Below, piece by piece: positions 34,504 through 43,571 of a DNA stretch of 64,000 nt (the stretch's first letter is position 1; each line of letters begins with the position of its first letter). The notes beneath the pieces were generated by a model, which was not told where the DNA came from, did not search any database, and was given only the letters and a program-made list of their open reading frames with translations. The translations under genes and the position numbers were made by a program. This DNA comes from Paulinella micropora (lineage: Eukaryota > Cercozoa > Imbricatea > Euglyphida), in the NCBI GenBank assembly GCA_009731375.1, contig BJOX01000132.1:363919-427918 (forward strand), written 5' to 3'.

Positions 34504-35076
34504 GTGAGGCTATTGTTCTCCTGGCACATTGACCACGGGGGGCAGTACCATCCGCCGCAGGGTCGTGCTGGGGGGCACGGTGCTCCGCTCCTAGTTTTCA
34601 GTGCTCAAGTGTACGACCATCGAGTGGGCCGGATGCTGCGACAGCCTGAGGGTGCCGTTGCAAGTGTCAAGTGTAATGCCTTGTCGAGCTTTAATTCAGC
34701 GTAAATTCGTACATTCTTAGCGCCCCCTCCCCTCTCCCCTCCCCTGAGCCCAGGGGGCTCAAGGAGCAGGGGAGGGGAAGGGGGAGAGGGTGAATGGCGC
34801 AGAAGCTGCAAACAAAATAAATACATGCAACGCCTCCACTAATCCCTTCGCCCCATGCTAGGCGCCCCCCCCCCTCCCTCTGCAAGATCTGCGGAAATAT
34901 CTGCGGGAATATGAAAAGTGGAAAAGAATTTTTTTTAGAACGCGTTTGCATGCGCTCTGAGGAGGGACGAGAGGAGGGGGGGGGGGTGATAGCAAGGGAC
35001 AAGGGAAACAGAGGGACGAGAGGGAGGACGAGGGGAAGCACACCCCGCCCCCTTCTTCCCCCCCCCCCTCTTCCTC
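31161..35076. repeat. Mosaic of A-F and H modules, no gene
   Basis: D is at about 31535-31660, 32215-32335, 33215-33290, 33810-33895 and 34500-34580. E is at 31995-32060 (partial), 32745-32835, 33560-33630 and 34885-34980. F is at 32855-33115. H (ggatgtgccgcgtgctgccc) is at 31840-31980. Positions 32340-32505 are unique (tcaatatggacaagtgggaa) without a gene. Gaps: 31783-31792 and 34102-34433 (332 N, flanked by poly-C and a long poly-G run at 34434-34500). Confidence 0.7.
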
Positions 35077-35086
35077 NNNNNNNNNN

Positions 35087-35316
35087 CCTCCCCTCTTTCC
35101 GTATAACAGACCCCTTCTGGGCATGGCGGGGGCGGGCGGGCGGGGTGCCACCTGTGACCTGTGATATCTATCTTCGTACTATTTTAATACATTTTTAAAA
35201 AGATGTATTAAGAATGTATTGAGGTCACGTGAGGATATATCTCAGGCCACAGGTGGCACCCCGCCCCGCCCGCCCCGCCATGCCCAGAAGGGGTCTATTA
35301 TACGGAAAGAGGGGGG
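35087..35316. repeat. Large perfect-type inverted repeat (about 65-bp arms)
   Basis: The left arm, about 35091-35155, starts cctctttccgtataacagac and ends gtgccacctgtg. The right arm, about 35248-35314, is its reverse complement with only 3-4 differences (cacaggtggcaccccgcccc ... tatacggaaagaggg). The 90-nt centre is AT-rich and has its own hairpin (aatacattttt/aaaaagatgtatt). It differs from the named repeat families and occurs once here. Confidence 0.85.
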
Positions 35317-36360
35317 CTTTCGGTTGGGGTCGAGGGGTGGCGGGTGGCAGACAAAGGACAAAAAAGGAAATAGCCCTTAGTCAGGCCTATCGACTGCAAA
35401 AAGAGATTTTCTGATGAGATTACGTGCCTGACTTCGGCCACATGGAGGCCCGTCTCGGGGGGGTGGGGGGGAGGGGGGCGGGGTGAGTGAGTGTGTGCGC
35501 GCCAAGAAAAAGAAGGGTGCGGGCTTCGTGTATGAGCGTACAGAGCTGCGTGGCTCAGAGAACAGGGGAAGGGCAAGGGGGGAGGGGAAGAGCGCAGAAG
35601 CTAAAAAAAAGCAGGAAACGCCTCAACTAAGCCCCCCAATGCTGGGCACCCCCCCCCCTCTTTGCATCCAAAGATTCTTTCTGCCACCCTCCCCTCCTCG
35701 AGCACGCATTGTCTTAGTCCACACCCCCCTCCCCGTCTGAGAATAGGGAGCGGTAGAGGGAAGGGGAGGGGCAGGAGGGCGCGCCAAGAAAGCGCGAAAA
35801 AGAATTGTCCTTGATAGAGCTTGACGGTCTTACACTTGCTTCTAAGAAATAAGAGAGGGAGAGCCGGGAAGGGGCGCGCTTCGCCGGTGTACAAGAAAAA
35901 TCACGCAAAAAAAAATCTCTGACAAAGTTTTAATCTTGGCACTGAGAACTAAGAGAAAAAGAGAAAAGGGGCAAGCACCATCTGTCTTTGCCACCCCCCC
36001 CCCCCTCTCCGTCTGAGAGCGGGGAGCAAGAAAGGGAAGGGGGCGCGCCAAGAAAGTGTAAAATACGCTGAATTAAAGCTCGACAAAGTCTTACACTTGA
36101 CATCGAGAACTAGGAGAGAGAGGGGGAAAGGGGGGGGGGAGGGGAGGGATGCGCCAAGAAAGCGTGATTTTTTTTGTTAAAGCCCGACGGTTTTACACTT
36201 GGCACTGAAAATTAGAAAAGAGAGAGGGAAGAGGCAGAGGAAGAGGAAGCAGGGAGAGAGGCAAGCACGACCTGGTTTTGCCCCCCCTCACCCTGCCTTG
36301 CCCTGCCTCGTTCTTTTCCCCCCTCCTACGCCTTTTCCCTCCCTCGCCCTCTCCCCCTCG
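35317..36360. repeat. Unique stretch, then reversed modules; no gene
   Basis: Positions 35317-35540 look unique (gcaaaaagagattttctgat) without a gene. After 35560 come C (AGCGCAGAAGCTA), reversed A modules (about 35780-35845, 36035-36105, 36150-36215) and a reversed B with the cgcttcgccggtgtacaaga end (about 35875-35950). Confidence 0.7.
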
Positions 36361-36480
36361 TTTGTTCTTTCCAATTCTGGTCACCACGTAAAGCGAGGCT
36401 CTCTTAATTTAATAGAAAAAAGACAAAAATTCATACTAATTCTAAGAGGTGGTAGAGGAAGAAAAAAAAGACTCTGCAAT

Positions 36481-38582
36481 ATGCGGCTGTGCGCCTGGGT
36501 GTGGATGCTGATGTCTGCGTCGGTGTTTGCGCGCAAGCCCCCTTGGTGTAATTGGTCCACGAGCAACCCCTTGGTCCTCACTGTGCAAATGTCCGGAGCG
36601 TCTGGGAGTTTTGAGCTCCCCGCGGGGAGCGTGGTACAACAAGGCAGCCGGCGCAGGCGGCGACAACAGCTTCAGCCTCCCCTCGAGACTGCGCCGGACT
36701 CCTATTTTCAGGTCGATTGGGGCGATGGGTCGGGCCGCGGCCCATGCGCCAGCCCCTGCCGCCACGAGTACGCCCGAGCCGGCCGATACCAAATCAGGGT
36801 GGACGGGCTGTTGCGGGGCTGGGCCATGACGCCGAGCTGGCACGAACGCAACAGCAACGTCTCGCAGCTGCTGAGCATTGACAAGTGGGGGGGTTTGCGA
36901 CCGGCGACCGAGGGGGCTACCACTTTTACCGGGCGCAGGGCCTGACGTCGCTACCTCCCTTGGCACAGCTGGCGGGCGCAGAGCTGGTGCACAACTGGAG
37001 CTATTCCTTTGCTGAGCTGGGGCAGGCCAAGCTGCGCCTGGAAGGGCTGCGCGTCCGCGACGCAGAGGACCTGACGGGCATGCTGGCTTGGTCGCCTAAG
37101 CTAGAGCCCGACGTCAGTAGCTGGGACACGTCGCGCGTCCAGAGCTTGGCGCTGACTTTTGCGGGGACCAGCGCGTCTGTTATTCCGGGGCTGGGCGCCC
37201 TGAATACGTCTTCGTTGCTTAATGCTAGCGGAGCTTTCAGGGGCGCGGGCGCGCTGTTGGGCCCCGCCGTGTTGGACTGGGACGTAGGCCGGCTACAAGA
37301 CGCCAGCTACTTGTTTGCAGGCGCGCGCAGCTTCCGCGCAGATCTCAGCGCTTGGCGCCCACGCAAGCTAAGAAACCTGAACTCTATGTTTGACCAGGCC
37401 GAGAACTTTACCGGCGAGATCGGCAGCTGGCCCTTGCCAGCCGACGCTTCAGTTCAGAATACTTTCCGGGGGGCGACCGGCTTCGCCGGCAATCTGAGTG
37501 CTTGGTCCTACCTGCAAACTTTTGGCGATGAGCAAACCTGTGAAGACTTACGAGCAGGCGGCCCAAAGCTCACAGAAGCCACGCTGCCCAACCAGTGCAG
37601 AGAGGCCGGAGGAGCCGTGTCTTCTTCTTCTGCCAGCCCGGGCGCTAGTGATAGCAACACCGCCAGCCGGACGCCCACGAGCAGCCCGACCCCTGCGGCC
37701 AGTCTCTCGGCGTCTGTGTCCAGCTCGGCATCGTCGTCTAGCACGCAGTCCGTGACGCCGTCCGTGACACTGTCCGCGTCGCCCGACGTCGACGAGTGCG
37801 CCCTCGTCAACAGCGGCGGCTGCACCGCCAACGGCGTCTGCACCAACACGTACGGATCCTTCTACTGCACGTGCAAACCGGGGTACACCAACCAAACGCA
37901 GCTGACTTCCCCTGACAACCTGTTCGGCTGGGCCCTCAGCGTCAGCGGCAACGGCAACCCGACCAATGCCCTGGACGGCAACTACCTCACTTCGTGGCTT
38001 AGTAATTCAGCCTATTCAATGGATAAAATCAGCGGCGTCTGCTCAAGCACAGCTTACACAGGGCCCACTACAAATTTAGTATACGGTGCTTACGTGCAAA
38101 TAACCAAGCTAGACAACGTTGCCGCAAGGCTGTGGTCGGTTGGGGTCGTTGCTACTGAGCACAAGATTCCTAACGGTCTTCAAGGCTGCACGTCATCAAG
38201 TGGGTGTCAGGAAATTTCGGCAGTTGAAACGTTGCGAGTCTACGGATCGAACAACGCCGCCAGCAACACCGACTGGACCCTGCTGGCAACAGGCAGCGGC
38301 TGGACAGACTGGACCGCTGGGCAGCAAAGGACCGTGAGCTGGACACCGACGTCCGGCTACATTGCGTACCGCTTCATGGTGTATAAACACTGGGCCTATT
38401 ATGCCCCTAGCTCTAGATCGACGTGCAATGATGGAGTCTCTCGCTTGGGCGACCTCAGGATCACGCTGGACGCGCCGGTGTGCATCCCTGTGTCGCCGAC
38501 ACCCACGATGTCTGCGACGCCGTCCGCGACGCCGACAATTCCTGTCACGCCAACCCCCTCGCCAACCCGCTCGCCATCGTAA
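36481..38582 (+). CDS. Modular surface protein: BspA/DUF285-like repeats, EGF-like domain, discoidin-like domain (frameshifted)
   Basis: About 700 codons. ATG at 36481, signal peptide MRLCAWVWMLMSASVFA. First a VDWGDGSGRG...YQIRVDGLL segment as in PKD-like/BspA heads. Then repeats of the DUF285 (BspA-like) type: LEPDVSSWDTSRVQSLALTF, AVLDWDVGRLQDASYLFAGA, LNSMFDQAENFTGEIGSW. A Ser/Thr linker follows. Next is one calcium-binding EGF-like domain starting DVDECALVNSGGC. Then comes a discoidin (F5/8 type C)-like region with NPTNALDGNYLTSW, and a Thr/Pro tail. The reading frame changes at a run of seven G near 36887-36893; one extra G would join the halves. Extracellular binding is inferred from the domains. 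Confidence 0.8.
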
Positions 38583-39790
38583 CACACGGACTCAGGTCGT
38601 TTTTCAAGCACGAATTGTCTTAGTCCCCCCCCGTCCGAGACTCGGGAGCGGGAGAGACAAGAGGCAAGGAAAGTCAAGAAAGTACCAAAAAGAATGTACA
38701 AGCAAAATTATTAAAAAAATCCCTGACAAAGTCTTAATCTTGGCGCGCGAGCAGAGCACAGACGGTGCCGGCCAGGGTTCTAACATAGACTACCACAGCG
38801 ACATGGCGTGGACCGGATGCTGCTGCGGCAGCCTGAGGGTGCCGTTAAAAATGTCAAGTACAATGCCTTGTCGAGCTTTAATTCAGCGTAAATTCTCTCC
38901 ATCTCCTAGTTCTCAGTGCCAAGATTAAGACTTTGTCAGGGGTTTTTTAATTTTTTTTTGTACACCGACGAAGCGCGCCCCTGCTATCCCTTCTCCCGCC
39001 CCCGCCCCTTTTCATATTTTTCTGACCTTGCGCACGGTGGGCTCCAAAAAAAGGTTTACTTATTTTAGCCCCCCGCTCTGAGGAGGAAGGGGGATGTGCC
39101 GCGTGCTGCCCCTTCTCTCTCTCCCAGCTGTCTGCCGGTAATTTCCTAGATTTCAATCCAATCCGATTTTTGTTGGATGCGTCTAACAGGGGATGAGGGG
39201 AGGGAGGGGGAGGAGAACGAGTGCTCTACCCCGCCCCCTCCCTTCCCTCNNNNNNNNNNNNNNNNNNNNNNNNNNNNNNNNNNNNNNNNNNNNNNNNNNT
39301 CCCCCCCCCCCCCTTCATTCCCCCTGTTTGTTTCTTTGGTTGTCGGGCAAAAAAAATTTCCGCAGATCTTTTCATATTTTTAATATTTTTCCGGCCTTGC
39401 GCACGGTGGCCGAGCCATGGCACGGACAGGACGCCGTCGAGATTGTGAGCCCTTATCCACCTGCTACATTGACCACCGCCTGTCCATCCGCCGCAGGGTC
39501 GTGCTCGAGCACAGTGCGTAAGATCTGCGGAAATATCTGCAGGAATATGAAAGGTGGAAAAGAAAGTTTTATTCGGAACGCGTCTGCACGCGCTCTGAGG
39601 AGGGACGATGGGAGGGGAAAGATAGCAGTGGACAGGGGGAACAGAGGGACGAGAGGGAGCACACCCCGCTCCCTTCTTCCCCCCTTCCTCTTCCTCCCTC
39701 CTTCCCCCTTTCTTTTTCCCCTGCCAGTCTGTTTTTCTTGTTGTCGGGCAATTTTGTTTCCTTTTTTCATATTTCCGCAGGTCTTGCGCA
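38583..39790. repeat. B, A, D, E and H modules, no gene
   Basis: A reversed B module is at about 38690-38745. The aggctaccgcag-type block is at 38785-38850, H at 39035-39150, D at 39395-39515 and E at 39520-39610. The gap 39250-39299 lies in pyrimidine sequence. Confidence 0.7.
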
Positions 39791-39811
39791 CGGTGGTCTA
39801 GCTATACACTC

Positions 39812-39930
39812 ACAGGTTTATGGTATACTAAGGCTGGGCAACTCGTCACCAAGCCGTCGTCTTTGCCCCAGGCAAAATACACAAGAAAATTCTCTGGTTT
39901 CAAGTCGTCGAGCACAGCTCCCCCCGCCCT
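39812..39930 (-). pseudogene. Ser/Thr kinase fragment (catalytic loop only)
   Basis: On the minus strand one frame reads AVLDDLKPENFLVYF, then AWGKDDGLVTSCP, before a stop. DLKPENFL is the kinase subdomain VIb signature; the usual Arg before it is Asp here. A stop lies about 14 codons upstream and no other kinase motif follows, so this is at most a relic. A chance match cannot be excluded. Confidence 0.35.
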
Positions 39931-40025
39931 TCCTACTCAAAAACTGAAAAGAGATTTATTACTAAACTTTTATTGGTTGTTTTTCTTTTTAAATCTATTT
40001 TCCTGGAGCTTAGCCAAGCTCAGAA

Positions 40026-40341
40026 TCATGTGCGCAAAAATTTACGAGCCCAGGGAGGCATCCGGTGCTTGCATTTCTTTTCTTGCTGCTGGAACAGGTT
40101 AGCCAGCAGCGCAGGATTTGTTTGTAATGTCGCTGACTTGAAAGCTGTGCGGACTTTAGACAGCACTTTTGAACCCGCAGGGGTTACTAAGCCTGGCTTC
40201 ATAGTACTCATAGTGTAAGCGGGCCGTCAGTGTACCTTCGTTTTCCATCTCGCCAGCAGCAGCTGCTTGTTGGCAGGCCGCTGCTGCTTTCATTTCCTTC
40301 TGCACCCGTTGTTGCAGTTGTTGAATATCCTGGCCAAGCAT
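40026..40341 (-). CDS. Possible small Gln/Ala-rich protein, frameshifted
   Basis: Two overlapping minus-strand frames read as one short protein if joined near 40170. From the ATG at 40341: MLGQDIQQLQQRVQKEMKAA, helical and coiled-coil-like, then TLTARLHYEYYEARL. The other frame continues SKVLSKVRTAFKSATLQTNP, then ALLANLFQQQEKKCKHR. The stretch is not repeat sequence. No family recognised; weak call. Confidence 0.3.
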
Positions 40342-40369
40342 CCCCTTGAGTTAACCCTCGTCAAGGTTC

Positions 40370-40512
40370 GGCAGCCCACGTCTACCCCCACGAAGCCCGG
40401 CGCGGCTCCGTGGGCGGCATGGCGCTGGCGGGTTGGGGGGAGAGGGTCCTGTACGGTCCGTCGTGCCTGTCGGGGGCTGGCTGCGACTACGACCACGTTT
40501 TCTGGCTAGAAT
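40370..40512 (+). pseudogene. Fragment of the small membrane protein gene, interrupted by element P
   Basis: Reading from about 40370: HVYPHEARRG, MALAGWGERVLYGPSCL, GCDYDHVFWLE. These align with VYTHEARRGPMASVELAG, VLYGSPCLPWPG and CDCDHVFWLE of the minus-strand gene at 42916-43339. The match stops exactly where a P-type sequence (tttgtcgccaaattttcgtg, gtgtgatatggcc) begins, so the copy was cut by the repeat or arose with it. The transmembrane part is absent. Confidence 0.7.
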
Positions 40513-40672
40513 TTGTCGCCAAATTTTCGTGGGGTGTGTGATATGGCCAAAACCTGTTATTGCCAAAAAGCAACCCGTATATTGCCTCTTTCGACCGTAT
40601 CCATTGGGAGAAAAATGCGCACTCTTTTTTCGGGAACACTCTGGTGGGATCGGGGGGGGGGGGGGCAAGCCC
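40512..40672 (+). repeat. Foldback element P, copy 7 (partial)
   Basis: It contains aatttgtcgccaaattttcg, gtgtgatatggccaaaacct and a hairpin with gttattgccaaaaagcaacc...ttgcctctttcgaccgtatc. It lies between the truncated membrane-protein fragment and the RING gene, followed by poly-G (40651-40664). Confidence 0.6.
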
Positions 40673-40679
40673 CCCGAGA

Positions 40680-41710
40680 CCCCCATCCAGCCCGCGCTAG
40701 CGGGCTGGGCAAGAGCCAATCAGGCAGAGAAAGAGGCCGCGCACCAACGCGGGCTGGCTGACGCATGCCAGGCGCTAGAGTCCAAGCAAAAAGAGCTGGC
40801 CGGCGCGGAAGAGCTCGCGCGCGAGCTGCAGCGCAGGAACGAAAGGCTATCGGTGGACGCAAACCGCACGCGGGGGGAATTAGAACTGCTAGCACAGAAA
40901 CTGCAAGAAACCCGAGCGCTGTGCAACCAGGCGCGCCGGTCGCTCCGCCAGCTCCGGCGAAAAGAAAAAAGGCTCACCCCGTGTCCCAAGAACAGCAAGA
41001 GCCCGGGGGGGCCCGCCGTCAGCAGTGCTGCAAGTTTAGTTAATGTTCTGAAGCAGATCGAGGGGCCGCAGCTCTGGCCCGACTCTGATGACAAAGACGC
41101 CATAGCCGCCTCCCTAGCGGCTCTGGACGGGCTGAGGTCTAAGCTAGTGGACCAGCAGACCAAGCTACAACGCGTGTATTGCGCAGTGTGCTTTGACGAG
41201 CCAGGCAAAGAAACAGGGGCGCTAGTGGTCTTGATCCCGTGCGGGCACGCTCGGATATGTGCTAACTGCGCTAGTCAGCTCAAGAGTTGTCCATTGTGCA
41301 GGCAGGCCATCCACACAATTCGTGGCTCCCTTGTAATTTATAAAAAAACAATTTGTACACTTTGCCTGCTCAGCGTGGACTTTTTCTTGCGCCGGCGAGG
41401 CGCCCTACTCCCCCTGCCCCTTCCCTGTCCTTCTTTCTCTCTCTCTCTATCCCCTTATCCCCGCCTCGTTCCCCTCGTTCTCAGCCGCGTAACGAAAGGT
41501 CCAGGACACACGTGCGTGCTGGGCAGGCTCAGCTGCAGAGCCAGTGTATTGCGCGGTCTGGCTCTGCAGCTGAGTATACAGCGCTCGCACTTCCGCTGGC
41601 TTAGATCGCAGCAGGCGTTTGGCCTTGTTCTTGTTCGCGGCCGGGACATCTACTGCGTGTTGCAGACGCGTCTGGAAGTCCCGGCCCGTCATAGCATATA
41701 CGTGCACTAG
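40680..41710 (+). CDS. Coiled-coil RING-finger protein (possible E3 ubiquitin ligase), 5' end unclear
   Basis: The frame has no ATG; upstream it runs into poly-G and element P, so the true start is lost or lies before an indel. From about 40690 the protein is a charged helical region (ANQAEKEAAHQRGLADACQA, AEELARELQRRNERL) typical of a coiled coil. A C3HC4 RING follows: CAVCFDEPG, IPCGHARICANCASQL, CPLCRQAI (about 41190-41320). RING fingers recruit E2 ubiquitin-conjugating enzymes. Natural sequence probably ends soon after CRQAIHTI near 41340; the rest of the frame (to 41710) reads through a repeat module and antisense to the next gene. Confidence 0.75.
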
Positions 41711-42274
41711 TATAGTAGCACTGTCTGCCCCTAGCGCCAGCTTGACCGGCGTACCGGCCGTCGTCAGGCAAGCCGCCTCTGGCCACGTGGCCAGCAACTG
41801 CCGGGCTGCGCAGTCCGACTCCTCCACTGGCCTGAACTTTATCAGAGAAGCAGGACCCATCGACAAACAGACAATAAGCGATAGGTCCTGCCCATCCTCT
41901 GCGTCCAGCAGGGCCGGTGTTAGGTCGAAAGCGGGCGTCGTTACGCCCGAGAACTTGTACGTGGTCCCGAAAGTAGCCACGTCGCGTGAAGTCACCGACT
42001 GGAAGCGTAGTTTGGCCCAGGCGGGGGCTCTCGGGTCAATCGTCTGCACTTGATTCCACGTGTGGACTAGCTTGGACATGTCCACGTAGGCCAGCTTGAA
42101 GAGCTCGGCACACAGCTTGTCTGGTAGCACTGCTCGTACCTCAGCGCTGGACAGCTCCACCAAACGGATGTCTAGCGCAGGTTGACGTTTTTTGCGTGGG
42201 GGCTCTGCCGAGGCGGCATCTGGGGCGGCTTCCAGTGGTTTTTTGCTTCGCTCATACAGACGGTTCTCTTGCAT
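41447..42274 (-). CDS. Hypothetical protein with nuclear-localisation-like motif
   Basis: A protein of 275 residues. I chose the ATG at 42274 (MQENRLYERSKKPLE) over an upstream GTG. A basic cluster PPRKKRQP at about residue 28-35 resembles a nuclear localisation signal. The body has mixed alpha/beta character (CAELFKLAYVDMSKLVHTW, LSLIVCLSMGPASLIKF, ATILVHVYAMTGRDFQTRL) and a basic helical C-terminus (NKNKAKRLLRSKPAEVRALY). No signal peptide or membrane segment, and no family recognised. Convergent with the RING gene; their frames overlap at the 3' ends. Confidence 0.7.
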   Translation of the reverse strand: MQENRLYERSKKPLEAAPDAASAEPPRKKRQPALDIRLVELSSAEVRAVLPDKLCAELFKLAYVDMSKLVHTWNQVQTIDPRAPAWAKLRFQSVTSRDVATFGTTYKFSGVTTPAFDLTPALLDAEDGQDLSLIVCLSMGPASLIKFRPVEESDCAARQLLATWPEAACLTTAGTPVKLALGADSATILVHVYAMTGRDFQTRLQHAVDVPAANKNKAKRLLRSKPAEVRALYTQLQSQTAQYTGSAAEPAQHARVSWTFRYAAENEGNEAGIRG

Positions 42275-42339
42275 GCTTAGTCCTTTTGGAAGCACGCCGT
42301 CTTCACCTTACACTCCTTGGGTTATTCTTTTTCTTGTTG

Positions 42340-42835
42340 GGTTTTTTTCTGTCGTAGCTTGTGAACATAAGCTAGACAGCAAAAAAAACAGGGCTAGTTT
42401 GTGCCGGAGCACGGCGACCAAGATCAGCGGAAATATCTGCAGGAATATGAAAAGTGGAACAAAAATCGGAACGCGTTCACACGCGCAAACAAGGGATAAG
42501 GGGAGGGAGGGGGGAGCGGGGGAATGCACATCCCGCCCCTTTCTTCCCCCCTTCCTCCTTGCCCTCCCCCTGTTCTTTGAGCCCCCCGGGCTTAGGGGGC
42601 TCAAGGGGAGGGAATAACAAAAAGGGGGGGGGGGAGCGCCCCTTTTCCTCTCCTTCTTTTTCCTTCCCTTTTCTCTCTCCCCCCGAAGAAGGGGGAGGGA
42701 AGGGGTAACGGAAAACTTGTCATTTGCGCAACAAAAACAATTTTGGGGTGCAGTTCCTTTCCGCGGGAAAACACGCAGACAATTCGGCGACAATTTCATT
42801 CTAGAAAGGAAAAAAAAAGGAAAACTGTATGGACA
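42340..42835. repeat. E and C modules plus element P copy 8 (reversed)
   Basis: E is at about 42420-42500 (atcagcggaaatatctgcag). A C hairpin (gagccccccgggctt) is near 42580. Reversed P blocks follow: cttgtcatttgcgcaacaaa, ctttccgcgggaaaacacgc and a caattcggcgacaatttcat block (42717-42815). Confidence 0.65.
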
Positions 42836-42915
42836 GCTGCGCCGTGCAACTGTATGCTACATGATGGCACACGGTTCCCTCTCGTCCCGCGTGCGTGCTC
42901 CCTGCCACCGCAGTT

Positions 42916-43339
42916 TCATAGCTTTATTTTGCGGTCCAGCTCAACTGCTGTCCTGCGCGCTTCTTCTTCAGCGCGTACCGGCGTGGCTTCAGGGGTCGTG
43001 CTCGACTCGCTGGGGCACGGGCTGTCGCAGCCTTCTTCCAACATATGGTTGCAAAACAAGGCCAAATAACACAAGCAGCAGCAAATAGACACTATCAGAC
43101 CAAGCAGTTGTTCCCAGGCCGATAACTCCTCGGGCACTAACGAAAGATTGCGTTCCAGCCAAAAAACGTGGTCGCAGTCGCAGCCTGGCCACGGCAGGCA
43201 CGGCGACCCGTACAGGACCCCCACCAGGCCCGCCAGCTCTACGCTGGCCATGGGACCGCGCCGGGCTTCGTGGGTGTAGACGCGGGGGGGCCTCGTCCTC
43301 ATACCACTCCAAGCCTTGGCCTGCCTCTCGGTTGTACAT
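42916..43339 (-). CDS. Small single-pass membrane protein (frameshifted at G7)
   Basis: From the ATG at 43339: MYNREAGQGLEWYEDEAPP, then a frame change at the C7/G7 run at about 43286-43292, then RVYTHEARRGPMASVELAG. A Cys- and Trp-bearing segment (CLPWPGCDCDHVFWLERN) follows, then a transmembrane helix (LLGLIVSICCCLCYLALFC) and a charged tail (ESSTTPEATPVRAEEEARRT). About 140 residues. If the frameshift is real, the ATG inside RRGPMASVELAG could start a shorter protein. A fragment of a second copy lies at 40370-40512. Function unknown. Confidence 0.6.
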
Positions 43340-43571
43340 TCTGACCACACCGTTGCGCTGGCTTTTGGCGCCCGTGCACAGCCCGTCCGTAGCGCGTGAC
43401 AGCCAGTACACAGTGAAGAAACAAAAAAAGGGGGGGGGGGGGCGCCCCCTCTTCTTCTCTTTCTTGGCAAGGCGGGGGCACCCCCCCCTTTTTTTGTTCT
43501 CGCAAAATTGAGCCCCACGCGGGCTGGCAGAAACAGGCTCAAAAGTCCTGCCGCGCTGCACTAGCCACAGA

